Assembly: GCF_003625485.1 (NCBI RefSeq)
Contig: NZ_RAIR01000003.1
Coordinates: 124,001 to 188,000, forward strand
Direction of reading: 5' to 3'
Length of the DNA: 64,000 nucleotides
Origin: Butyrivibrio sp. CB08
Lineage (GTDB): Bacteria; Bacillota; Clostridia; Lachnospirales; Lachnospiraceae
The notes beneath the pieces were generated by a model, which was not told the origin of the DNA, searched no databases, and was given only the letters and a program-made list of their open reading frames with translations. The translations under genes and the position numbers were made by a program. This document shows, piece by piece, positions 26,896 to 34,668 of this stretch (positions are counted from its first letter, which is position 1; each line of letters starts with the position of its first letter).

Positions 26896-27928
26896 GCTAT
26901 TTTTGAATAAGAAGAGAATTGTTTGCGCTGCCGCGGCTTTTTTGGCCCTGACAGCGCTTTCTGCATGTTCGCTTACAGGCCCTAAGATTATGACCAGTAG
27001 CCTTTTTGCCATGGATACCATCATGGAGCTTCAGGTTGCGGGAGATGAGGAGCTTCTTACTGGCGCTGAGACCATGATCCGTGACCTGGAAAAAGAGCTG
27101 TCGGTAACGGATGAGGGCAGTCAGATCTTTGCACTTAACAGAGACGGGGAGGCAGATGTTTCTTCGGAGGTTGCAGATATCATGAAAGGGGCGCTTGATG
27201 TTTGCGACAGGACTGATGGGGCGCTGGATATCTCTATCTATCCCGTGCTTAAGGCATGGGGATTTACAACGGGAAGTTATAAGGTGCCTCAGGAAGCGGA
27301 GATTGAGGCGCTACTTCAGAACGTGGATTACAGGCGCGTGGAGATTGCAGGATCTCGCGCCACAATAGCGCAGGACATGAAAGTTGACCTTGGCAGTGTT
27401 GTTAAGGGTTACACCAGCACTGCGGTGGCTGACTATTTCCGTGAGAACGGCGTTAAATCCGCCCTTATTAACCTTGGCGGAAACGTACAGTGTATTGGCA
27501 AAAAGCCAGACGGTCAGAAGTGGAAGGTGGCGATTAAGAGCCCCTTTGAGGATAGTCAGACCGGTATCTTTGCAGTTATCGATGCTGAAGATGTGGCTAT
27601 CATCACCTCAGGCGGATACGAGAGATACTTTGAAGAAAACGGCGAGATCTACTGGCATATCCTCGATCCCAAGACCGGATATCCAGCCAGGAACGGCCTT
27701 ATGTCTGTGACCATCATTGGCAAGGATGGTCTTATGTGCGACGGGCTGTCCACAGCTCTTTTCGTAATGGGTCTTGATGAGGCAGTGGAATTCTGGAAAC
27801 AGGCAGGGGACTTTGACGCGGTATTTATCACAGAGAGCGGAGAGGTCTATGTAACTGAGGGCATCGAGAGCTCTTTTAACCTCTATAACGAGTACTACGA
27901 TGCGCCAGTGCACGTGCTAAAAAAGTGA
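26870..27928 (+). CDS. apbE: FAD:protein FMN transferase, lipoprotein
   Basis: A 352-residue ApbE family protein. The N-terminal signal ends in lipobox LSAC, so it is exported and membrane-tethered. ApbE motifs are present: LGSVVKGYTS, NLGGNVQCIG, HILDPKTGYPA and the metal-binding DGLSTALFVMG. ApbE uses FAD and Mg2+ to attach FMN to threonine in Rnf/Nqr subunits and other extracytoplasmic flavoproteins. The start at 26870 overlaps larE; GGGG stands five bases before it. Its target is not encoded in this window. Confidence 0.92.
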   Translation: MFFRMKLSKLFLNKKRIVCAAAAFLALTALSACSLTGPKIMTSSLFAMDTIMELQVAGDEELLTGAETMIRDLEKELSVTDEGSQIFALNRDGEADVSSEVADIMKGALDVCDRTDGALDISIYPVLKAWGFTTGSYKVPQEAEIEALLQNVDYRRVEIAGSRATIAQDMKVDLGSVVKGYTSTAVADYFRENGVKSALINLGGNVQCIGKKPDGQKWKVAIKSPFEDSQTGIFAVIDAEDVAIITSGGYERYFEENGEIYWHILDPKTGYPARNGLMSVTIIGKDGLMCDGLSTALFVMGLDEAVEFWKQAGDFDAVFITESGEVYVTEGIESSFNLYNEYYDAPVHVLKK

Positions 27929-27950
27929 TAATCTGGATAAAAATTTCCAG

Positions 27951-27979
27951 TTGAAAAATGGTCTGTAACATAATAGAAT
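27951..27979 (+). promoter_or_regulatory. Sigma-A promoter for the aldo/keto reductase gene
   Basis: TTGAAA (27951-27956), a 17-base spacer and TAGAAT (27974-27979), 50 bases before the start codon. Confidence 0.55.
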
Positions 27980-28028
27980 GAGATAACGGTTGCGATAAAT
28001 TCAATTGCGCAAAATTTAGGAGATTTCT

Positions 28029-29210
28029 ATGAAATACAGGAATAACAGAAACGGCGAGCCCATCTCCATCCTTGGCTACGGATGTATGAGATTTACCACA
28101 AGCGGCGGCCGCATCGATATCGACAAGGCGGAGAAGGAGCTGATGGAGGCCTACAGAGCCGGCGTCAACTACTTCGACACAGCTTATGTTTACACTGGAA
28201 GCGAGGCTGCTCTTGGTGAGATCCTTGAGAGAAACAGGATCCGCGACAAGGTTAATATCGCCACCAAGCTTCCACAGTACCTCATCGGCAGCAGGACTGC
28301 CATCGACAGATACTTTGACGAGGAGCTCAGGCGCCTTCGCACGGACTATGTGGACTACTATCTCATGCACCACATGACCGCCATGAACCAGTGGGATAAG
28401 CTTAAGAAAGTGGGCATCGAGGACTGGTTCGCTGAAAAGAAGGCTTCTGGACAGATCAAAAACATTGGATTTTCCTATCACGGAAACACTGAGGATTTCA
28501 TCGGGATCCTTAATTCCTACGACTGGGATTTCTGCCAGATCCAGTACAACTACGTGGATGAGACTTCCCAGGCAGGTGTTGAGGGCCTTAAGGCTGCAGC
28601 AGCTAAGGGTATTCCAGTTATCATCATGGAGCCCCTTCGTGGTGGCAAGCTCGTAAACCTTCTTCCTGACAAGGCAAAAGAGCTTATCGCATCGAAAGAA
28701 ACTGGCTATACACCTGCAGAGTACGGACTTCGCTGGCTTTGGAATCAGCCTGAAGTTACCTGCGTTTTATCCGGAATGAACTCCATCGAGATGGTACAGG
28801 AGAACTGCAGGATCGCATCTTCGGCTGAAGCAGGCTCTTTTACCCAGGACGATTTCGATACAATTGATAAGGTAAAAGAGATCATTAAAGAGACAGAGCT
28901 TGTTGGCTGCACAGGCTGCAGATACTGCATGCCATGTCCTAAGGGCGTCGATATCCCGGCGCTGTTTAGGAGCTACAACATGACAGCTCTTGAGAGCAAG
29001 TCCAATGCCCGCTTTGAGTACGCGCAGACTGTTGGCCTCAAGAAAGAGCCTGCTTTTGCAACTCAGTGCATCGGTTGTGGAAAGTGCGAGCAGCACTGCC
29101 CTCAGAACATTCCTATCAGGGAGAAGCTCAAAGAGGCAGACAAGGTTGTCCGCCCATGGAATTACAGGATTGGAATAAATATCGTCCGCAAGTTCATGCT
29201 CAGAGGATAA
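28029..29210 (+). CDS. Aldo/keto reductase with C-terminal 4Fe-4S domain
   Basis: A 393-residue protein. The first 285 residues are an aldo/keto reductase barrel with the catalytic set FDTAYVYTGSE (Asp, Tyr), ATKLP (Lys) and YLMHHM (His). The C-terminus has a ferredoxin-like region, CTGCRYCMPCPKGV (about 298) and CIGCGKCEQHCPQNI (about 344), enough for two 4Fe-4S clusters. This architecture is common in anaerobes, where it may pass electrons between clusters and a carbonyl substrate. The substrate is unknown. The gene is monocistronic between a promoter and a strong terminator. Confidence 0.93.
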   Translation: MKYRNNRNGEPISILGYGCMRFTTSGGRIDIDKAEKELMEAYRAGVNYFDTAYVYTGSEAALGEILERNRIRDKVNIATKLPQYLIGSRTAIDRYFDEELRRLRTDYVDYYLMHHMTAMNQWDKLKKVGIEDWFAEKKASGQIKNIGFSYHGNTEDFIGILNSYDWDFCQIQYNYVDETSQAGVEGLKAAAAKGIPVIIMEPLRGGKLVNLLPDKAKELIASKETGYTPAEYGLRWLWNQPEVTCVLSGMNSIEMVQENCRIASSAEAGSFTQDDFDTIDKVKEIIKETELVGCTGCRYCMPCPKGVDIPALFRSYNMTALESKSNARFEYAQTVGLKKEPAFATQCIGCGKCEQHCPQNIPIREKLKEADKVVRPWNYRIGINIVRKFMLRG

Positions 29211-29220
29211 TTGATGGAAA

Positions 29221-29277
29221 ACCCTCGGTTTTCGGTGTATATTTAGATGGTACATCAGAAAACCGGGGGTCATTTTT
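29221..29277 (+). terminator. Terminator whose 3' arm also serves as a ribosome-binding site
   Basis: A 13-bp stem (ACCCTCGGTTTTC with GAAAACCGGGGGT, one wobble) and a 24-base loop, followed by CATTTTTG. The next gene's TTG start is only 11 bases past the GGGGG of the 3' arm, so the hairpin would both stop transcription and hide the Shine-Dalgarno sequence. Confidence 0.75.
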
Positions 29278-29280
29278 GTT

Positions 29281-30327
29281 TTGAAGAATAAAGTTGGGGC
29301 GATAATTACAGCTATCGTCATGGTGATACTTGGCGTGGTGGCGATAGATCTTTTCCTGGGGCCAAGGCTTAGAGAGAGCTACAGGCTTGAGCGATTTAAG
29401 GAAGTTACAGAGGATACATTTCCAAATCTTGGCCAGAGATGCGCATATATAGAGAGCAGGAGCAGCGATGAAAATAAGATCGGGACTGTGAGTGTTGCAG
29501 CCATTGAGGTATTTGGAGCCCAGGATCTTTCTCTTTATTGCGAGAATGTCTGTGACTGGATGGAGAGGTGCCTATCTCAGGTTCCTTATGATGAAGCGCC
29601 ATGGCTTTACAGAGAGATGGGAATCAAAATGTCAGAGGAAACCATTCCTTTTGACTTAACTCCCTATGTGGGTGAGACTTTTGATAGAAAAGGCCTCTAC
29701 AAGGGGCTTTACGATACTATTGATGCAAGGTTTGTGGGAGAGGGCTGGTCTCAGAATGATGAAGACTACAAGGGACTTGCTTTTGTGGAGGAACCACAGG
29801 AGACTGATCCTTACTATGCCACAATTGAGCCAGACTGCACCTATACTACGAAGGATGGCGTGGAGTACAGGCTTATTCCCATAGACAGGGCAGCGGGCAG
29901 CAGCTTCTACATGATGGTCAAAACCTCTGACGGTGGTAAGACCTGCAGTCTCGTCAACGAAGATCCATTTATTGGATGCGGAGGACAAGCGCAGTGGATC
30001 ACCTTTATTGATGATACGGAGCTTGGCTTTACCTGTCTTAGTTACAGCGGCGGAGATGAAGGCTATCTTTTCAGAACTGAGGATGGTGGAAAGACCTACA
30101 CCCAGATCAACTATCCGTCAGCCAAGGTTACTTTCTCGGATGGTTCTATCTACAACCCTTATGTGATTCCTGAGAAAGTTTGGAGAGAAGACGGTAAGAT
30201 CTATATGCTTGTAGGACAGAGCCCATATTCAGGGGATTACTACAACGAAGAGCTGGAAAAGCATCCTTCGGGACTGTACGTGTCCGAGGATGATGGTATA
30301 ATCTTTGAGTATGTAGGAGAGCAGTGA
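29281..30327 (+). CDS. Membrane-anchored Asp-box (BNR-like) extracytoplasmic protein
   Basis: A 348-residue protein starting with TTG. One N-terminal helix (AIITAIVMVILGVVAIDLFL) anchors it, and the rest is extracytoplasmic. At least two Asp-box motifs are visible (SDGGKTCSLV near 217 and EDGGKTYTQI near 260) with a degenerate third at the end (SEDDGIIFEYV), suggesting a beta-propeller-like fold as in sialidases and related proteins. I do not recognise a specific family. It is followed 19 bases later by a solute-binding protein, a histidine kinase and a regulator, so it may be an accessory sensor. GGGGG within the upstream terminator is the only possible ribosome-binding site. Confidence 0.75.
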   Translation: MKNKVGAIITAIVMVILGVVAIDLFLGPRLRESYRLERFKEVTEDTFPNLGQRCAYIESRSSDENKIGTVSVAAIEVFGAQDLSLYCENVCDWMERCLSQVPYDEAPWLYREMGIKMSEETIPFDLTPYVGETFDRKGLYKGLYDTIDARFVGEGWSQNDEDYKGLAFVEEPQETDPYYATIEPDCTYTTKDGVEYRLIPIDRAAGSSFYMMVKTSDGGKTCSLVNEDPFIGCGGQAQWITFIDDTELGFTCLSYSGGDEGYLFRTEDGGKTYTQINYPSAKVTFSDGSIYNPYVIPEKVWREDGKIYMLVGQSPYSGDYYNEELEKHPSGLYVSEDDGIIFEYVGEQ

Positions 30328-30346
30328 ATTATTTTGTGAGGGGAAT

Positions 30347-31372
30347 ATGCGTAGGTTCTACATAATAATCGCAATCGCCGTGGTGCTGGCGCTGGCGTCA
30401 TTGGGGCTGTATCTTGGCCTTGCTGGAAGACCGGGCGTCACCCAGGAGGATAATAAAGTGGTGGTGGCATCGCCCCACCCAATAGAGTTCATGAAGCCAC
30501 TGATCAACGAGTTTGAATCAGAGACTGGTATTGTCGTGGAAGTTAAAAAGTGCGGAACTTCAGAGGCCATAGATATGATGACATCTGGCGAAGATGTTGA
30601 TCTTTTGTGGGGAGGATCCGTACTGTCTGTTGGCGCTTATAATGACTATTTCATGCCATACATTTCTCAAAACTATGACAGCTTTGCTTCGGAGTTTAAG
30701 AACCTTGGAAACGGCATAACATGCTTTACTGACGTTCCAAGTGTACTTATGGTGAACACCGATCTTATCGGAGATATTAAGATTGAGGGGTACGAGGATC
30801 TTCTTAACCCTGCACTTACGGGTAAGATCGCTTTTGCTGATCCTGGTAAATCTTCTTCATCCTTTGAACAGCTTGTAAACATGCTCTACGCCATGGGCGA
30901 TGGTAATCCGGACAATGGCTGGGACTATGTGGAGGCCCTTGCCCATCAGCTTCAGGGGAATCTTCTTACCAGTTCATCAGCAGTATATGAAGGTGTTTCC
31001 GCGGGCAAGTACATAGTGGGGCTTACCTTTGAGGAAGCAGCTATAACCATGCTCAAAACAGGTAAACACGTTAAGATCATCTACATGAATGAAGGCGTGG
31101 TATCAACACCAGATGGCCTTTACATTAACAAGAACGCAGGTCACGTGGACAACGCCAAGGCCTTTGTTGATTTCATGACTGATGAACACGTTCAGAAATA
31201 TATATCCAATAACCTTGGACGCCGCTCGGTTCGTGGCGACGTTACAGCATCAAGCCTTGTAAGTCCAAAGAGTGACATCAATATAATTGAAGTAGATAAA
31301 AAGCTCGTAATCGGAAGTAAGAAGGAATGGACTTCCCGCTTTTCAGAGCTGATGGGAGGTACCGATGAGTAA
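30347..31372 (+). CDS. Extracellular solute-binding protein of a sensory operon
   Basis: A 341-residue family 1 binding protein of the Fe3+/phosphonate/sugar-phosphate group (VVVASPHPIEFMKPLINEFESETGI, DLLWGGS, GKIAFADPGKSSSSFEQL). It has an N-terminal hydrophobic helix without a lipobox, so it is probably membrane-anchored or secreted. It overlaps a histidine kinase gene by eight bases, and that operon has no permease. It resembles the PgtC/PgtB/PgtA arrangement of enterobacteria, in which a binding protein feeds ligand information to a kinase. A second binding protein (34669) serves the neighbouring transporter. A sensory rather than transport role is inferred. Confidence 0.85.
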   Translation: MRRFYIIIAIAVVLALASLGLYLGLAGRPGVTQEDNKVVVASPHPIEFMKPLINEFESETGIVVEVKKCGTSEAIDMMTSGEDVDLLWGGSVLSVGAYNDYFMPYISQNYDSFASEFKNLGNGITCFTDVPSVLMVNTDLIGDIKIEGYEDLLNPALTGKIAFADPGKSSSSFEQLVNMLYAMGDGNPDNGWDYVEALAHQLQGNLLTSSSAVYEGVSAGKYIVGLTFEEAAITMLKTGKHVKIIYMNEGVVSTPDGLYINKNAGHVDNAKAFVDFMTDEHVQKYISNNLGRRSVRGDVTASSLVSPKSDINIIEVDKKLVIGSKKEWTSRFSELMGGTDE

Positions 31373-33035
31373 AGAAATCGAATCCTTCCAGGAAAATATA
31401 AGAAGAACCTTCATCGTCTTTTCCCTTACTCCTGTAATCGGAATCGTATTTGCAGTGATGATCCTGTTTATCATCACCTGGAACGCCTACATGAGCGAGT
31501 CCAACAGGAGGGATAACAGCGAGATCGCAGCAGAGACCAACGAAGTTCTGACCACCTACTACAGCATGTTTTCCGAGATCAAGAACGTGATCAACAAAAA
31601 CGACGGAGATATAGAGGCTTCATCGAACCAGATCTTTTCAAAGCTTTATTCAAGCACTTCCGGGTATGATGAACTTGGAAACCTGATGATAATTGATGGG
31701 ACGGGTGATGTTCTTTTCACCAGCGCAAGTCCCATGGATATTCCAAGATACCTCACGGACCCGGAGTTCATGGACTGGGGCGTATGGAATAAATTAAAGT
31801 CCAGGCCCGGTCTTGCCAGCACGGTTCTTTATGAGGGAACACTTTACGTGGCATCTGGTGAGTACACAGGAAGCGACCTTAACTACGCCATGATCTATGC
31901 GGTTCCATCCCAGGTCATTGCAAACATTGTAAACGCCAAGAACAGATACTGTATGATCACCGATGAAAATGGCTGGATCTACCTTAACAACACCCAGGGA
32001 ATCAGGGACGACTTCGGTCAGATTCAGGAGGTGTTTGAGGGTCGCTCTGGCTATGTAAGGAGTGACGGACAGAAGTACATCTGCCACGAATCCGGACTTC
32101 AGAAGGGACTTCGTGTCTACACTTTTTACGACATCAACCGAAGCCTTTGGATGATCCTGATCCTCATCGCTATCATTCTTGTGATCTTCGTTGCGGTCAT
32201 CATCATCACTTACCGCAGTACTGCTGCCACTTCCGAGGAGTACACCAAGGATGTAAAAAAGATCGAGGACGCCTTCGAGGCTGTTCAGCAGGGTAACCTT
32301 GATGTGAGCCTTTCAATAGATACAAACAAAGAGTTCCAGACTATTGGTAACGACTTTAACGAGATGCTTGGCGGTCTTAAAGATCAGATCGAGAGGAATA
32401 AAGAGCTTGCGCAGAACGCGGCTTTTTCCCAGGTTAAGCAGCTTGAAAGCCAGTTTAACCCGCATTTCCTTTTTAACACGCTGGATAACATCCGCTTCAT
32501 GGCCAAGATAGACGCTGCAGCTGCGGACAAGATGATAGTGTCGCTGTCAGGACTGCTTCGCTATAGTATCAAGGAGATGAGGGAAGAGGTTACGGTAAAA
32601 GAGGACCTTGATAACCTGCAGTATTATCTCAACATCCTGCAGATCCGCTTCAACAAGCGCTTTTCTTATAATATAAACGTGGCAGAGGACATTTACGACT
32701 GTCTGATCCCGAAGCTTCTTTTGCAGCCCCTTCTTGAAAACGCTGTGAAATATGGCTTTGGTGAAAAGGAGAAACTGAACGTAAATATCAGTGGATATCA
32801 GATCACAGAGAATCTGATCTTTGTCTGCGAGGACGACGGCGTGGGCATCGACGAGGACGTTCTTGAAGAGATAAAGAGCCAGCTTGCGGACAGCGAGAAC
32901 ACCTCAAACCACTTTGGAATCTACAACATCCACCGCAGGATCCAGCTGATGTATCAGGGGGACTACGGTCTTGATATCAATAGTAAAAAAGGCGAGGGTA
33001 CCACAGTAAGACTCACCCTGCCAAAGAGGACGTAA
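31365..33035 (+). CDS. Sensor histidine kinase, YesM/LytS-type
   Basis: A 556-residue membrane kinase. TM1 is at about 18-40, an extracellular Cache-like sensor spans about 41-260, TM2 is at about 262-284, followed by HAMP and a His_kinase domain with NPHFLFNTLDNIRFM (phospho-His near 366). The ATPase domain has LLQPLLENAVKYGFG (N box) and CEDDGVGID (G1). The start follows GGGAGG inside the binding-protein gene. It would phosphorylate the AraC-type regulator encoded four bases downstream in response to the adjacent binding protein. Confidence 0.93.
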   Translation: MSKEIESFQENIRRTFIVFSLTPVIGIVFAVMILFIITWNAYMSESNRRDNSEIAAETNEVLTTYYSMFSEIKNVINKNDGDIEASSNQIFSKLYSSTSGYDELGNLMIIDGTGDVLFTSASPMDIPRYLTDPEFMDWGVWNKLKSRPGLASTVLYEGTLYVASGEYTGSDLNYAMIYAVPSQVIANIVNAKNRYCMITDENGWIYLNNTQGIRDDFGQIQEVFEGRSGYVRSDGQKYICHESGLQKGLRVYTFYDINRSLWMILILIAIILVIFVAVIIITYRSTAATSEEYTKDVKKIEDAFEAVQQGNLDVSLSIDTNKEFQTIGNDFNEMLGGLKDQIERNKELAQNAAFSQVKQLESQFNPHFLFNTLDNIRFMAKIDAAAADKMIVSLSGLLRYSIKEMREEVTVKEDLDNLQYYLNILQIRFNKRFSYNINVAEDIYDCLIPKLLLQPLLENAVKYGFGEKEKLNVNISGYQITENLIFVCEDDGVGIDEDVLEEIKSQLADSENTSNHFGIYNIHRRIQLMYQGDYGLDINSKKGEGTTVRLTLPKRT

Positions 33036-33039
33036 ATAA

Positions 33040-33801
33040 ATGTACAGAGTACTTATAGCTGAGGATGAGGACATCATCCGCAAGGGAATAGCATACACCA
33101 TGGACTGGGTTTCCATGGGCTGCACCATTATAGGAGAGGCAGCCAATGGCCAGGAGGGAGTTCAGAAGATTGAGGAGCTCCAGCCAGACATCGTTCTTGC
33201 TGACATCATGATGCCAGTTATGGACGGCATCGAGATGATCAGAAGAGGCCAGGAGATAGCAGATTTTAAGGCAATCATCATGACCAGCTATGGTGAATTT
33301 GAATACGCCAAAAAAGCCATCGAGCTTGGAGTTTCTGCCTACCTCATGAAACCTGTCGACGAAGAGGAGCTTAAGGCCAACATCAAAAAAGTCATCGACG
33401 ACATCGAGCGCAGCAATCAGCTTAAGCAGCTTGAAAGCAGGAAAAGAGATGGCGGCGAAGTTGATCCTATCTTTATAAAGAGCGACAAGGAAAACGACTA
33501 CGTCAAGCAGGTCATTGACCGCACCAAAGAACACTACTCAGAGAAGATCAGCATTGAAGGCTTTGCAGAAGAGTTTGGCGTTTCCGCAAGCTACCTGTCC
33601 AGGAAATTCAAGGAGGCTACAGGCCAGAAGTATCTGGATTTCCTCAACAAATACCGCGTCCAGCAGGCGGTTGGACTTCTTGAAACTGGCAAGTACAAAG
33701 TGTATGAAGTATCTGATATGACTGGGTTTAGTGATTATAAGTACTTCAGTACTGTATTTAAGAAATATTCCGGAAGCTCACCTTCGGATTTTGTGAAGTG
33801 A
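33040..33801 (+). CDS. Response regulator with AraC-type DNA-binding domain
   Basis: A 253-residue YesN-like regulator. The receiver domain (1-125) has the acidic cluster EDED, phospho-acceptor D55 in DIVLADIMMPVMDG and the conserved Lys in AYLMKPV. The C-terminal AraC/XylS domain has two helix-turn-helix units (IEGFAEEFGVSASYLSRKFKEATG and VYEVSDMTGFSDYKYFSTVFKKY). It is shorter than many YesN proteins because the middle insert is missing. The likely target is the adjacent Fbp-type ABC operon, whose upstream region holds several palindromes. Confidence 0.93.
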   Translation: MYRVLIAEDEDIIRKGIAYTMDWVSMGCTIIGEAANGQEGVQKIEELQPDIVLADIMMPVMDGIEMIRRGQEIADFKAIIMTSYGEFEYAKKAIELGVSAYLMKPVDEEELKANIKKVIDDIERSNQLKQLESRKRDGGEVDPIFIKSDKENDYVKQVIDRTKEHYSEKISIEGFAEEFGVSASYLSRKFKEATGQKYLDFLNKYRVQQAVGLLETGKYKVYEVSDMTGFSDYKYFSTVFKKYSGSSPSDFVK

Positions 33802-33847
33802 GGATTACGAACCGGAAATTTTGTCTGGGAATGTAGATGTCACAATA

Positions 33848-34012
33848 GTAATCAAGGGGCGGCACAAATAGTGCCGTCCCTTTTTTCTATTGTGCGGGTC
33901 CGGCTCCTTTGTCAATGGACTTTCGCGGCATATCCTCGCAGGCCACGAGGGGTGCTGGCACTTTGCGGATTTCGATGTGGCCTGCTGCGGTATTCCACGG
34001 TTCCGTTGACAA
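33848..34012 (+). repeat. Structured interspersed-type repeat, left copy
   Basis: About 165 bases. It begins GTAATCAAGGGG, includes the terminator hairpin, then a long palindrome whose outer arms are CCTTTGTCAATGGA (33906-33919) and TCCGTTGACAAAGG (34002-34015). An inner 9-bp stem is GCAGGCCAC (33938-33946) with GTGGCCTGC (33977-33985). The segments 33909-33939 and 33987-34012 match the reverse complement of the right copy at 30 of 31 and 25 of 26 positions. No gene is present. A MITE- or REP-like element or a structured RNA are the main options. Confidence 0.75.
33856..33886 (+). terminator. Terminator of the sensory operon, also the edge of the left repeat
   Basis: GGGGCGGCAC pairs with GTGCCGTCCC (one wobble) around AAATA, then six T. 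The stem is shared in sequence with a hairpin of the inverted repeat copy at 34432-34458, so this terminator belongs to the repeated element. Confidence 0.85.
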
Positions 34013-34062
34013 AGGGGGTTCTGCCAACCTAGGAGCGTGGTTCCGCGCATGAAATGTCACTT

Positions 34063-34246
34063 TATACCTTCAGAGTGTGTTTTTGAGTTGTGAAGGTATA
34101 CTTTTGGGAAGATTCTTACTTGGCAAAAAAATAAGTATACCTTCAGAGGAGATTTTTATACTGTGAAGGTATACTTTGGGATGAGGCGGGCATAATATCA
34201 GAAAAAAGTATACCTTCAGAACAGATTTTTTCACTCTGAAGGTATA
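34063..34246 (+). repeat. Three palindromes on an exact 73-bp period
   Basis: Each unit has TATACCTTCA and TGAAGGTATA arms (10-11 bp, units two and three starting GTATACCTTCA) separated by exactly 18 bases. The left arms begin at 34063, 34136 and 34209, a spacing of exactly 73 bp. The 18-base loops are related (T-rich centre) but not identical, and the 35-base intervals share CTTTTGGGA-like starts and A-rich ends. On RNA these would be three hairpins; on DNA, six half-sites. They lie between the two inverted repeat copies. Confidence 0.85.
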
Positions 34247-34335
34247 TTCTTTGAAAACTACTCACTTTGGACGCGGGCGGTGCGCTCGATTCAGTGTTGG
34301 TTTTGATAGACGCTTTCCTTGACGCCCCCCGCCGC

Positions 34336-34466
34336 TTGTCAACGGAAGCGTGGAATACCGCAGCGGACGTGTCCGCGAGGATATGCCGCGAAAGTCCGTT
34401 GACAAGAGATGGAACCAGGAGCCTTACTACAGGGGATGGCACTTTAAGTGCCAGCCCCTTGATTAC
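34336..34466 (-). repeat. Structured interspersed-type repeat, right copy (inverted)
   Basis: About 131 bases, in opposite orientation to the left copy. The outer 12-bp arms are perfect: CTTGTCAACGGA (34335-34346) and TCCGTTGACAAG (34395-34406). The inner stem is GCGGAC/GTCCGC (34363-34368, 34371-34376), different in sequence from the left copy's inner stem but equally self-complementary. A second hairpin, GGGGATGGCACT/AGTGCCAGCCCC (34432-34458, one mismatch), corresponds to the left copy's terminator stem. It ends at GATTAC, matching GTAATC at the left copy's edge. Confidence 0.75.
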
Positions 34467-34668
34467 CATCTGGCAGCAGAGATAGGAGCCAGTAAATCTT
34501 GCTGGTAATGCACTTGGGGCAGAGGTTATTTCTTTTCCCTGCATGGATACTGCGTTTAAACTTGTGTTCATTTTTTTGGATAATTAAACAGAAAATTAGG
34601 TATTTTAGGAAAACGGTTTTCTTTATCATAAAAGTATCCAATGACCCGAAATTGAAAGGAGAGGTAAT

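Larger units (their letters stand above)
33887..34668. other. Non-coding stretch of about 780 bases
   Basis: Holds the bodies of both inverted repeat copies, the three 73-bp-period palindromes, and then about 200 bases of AT-rich DNA before the next gene. Open frames here (up to 142 codons on the - strand, 34143-34571) have no ribosome-binding sites and run through the palindromes, so I regard the stretch as non-coding. Near the next gene, GAAAAC-G-GTTTTC (34609-34621) is a 13-bp palindrome and could be an operator for the ABC operon. Confidence 0.7.

Noticed and set aside
34063-34246. CRISPR-like array
   Set aside because: Only three units; the conserved parts are two arms with variable loops rather than identical direct repeats, intervals share sequence, and no cas genes are present.
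34143-34571. 142-codon open frame on the - strand in the repeat locus, and smaller frames at 33805-34050 (-) and 34267-34485 (+)
   Set aside because: No ribosome-binding sites, composition unlike neighbouring proteins, and they run through palindromes. The shared peptide ARICRESPLT in two of them simply reflects the inverted repeat.
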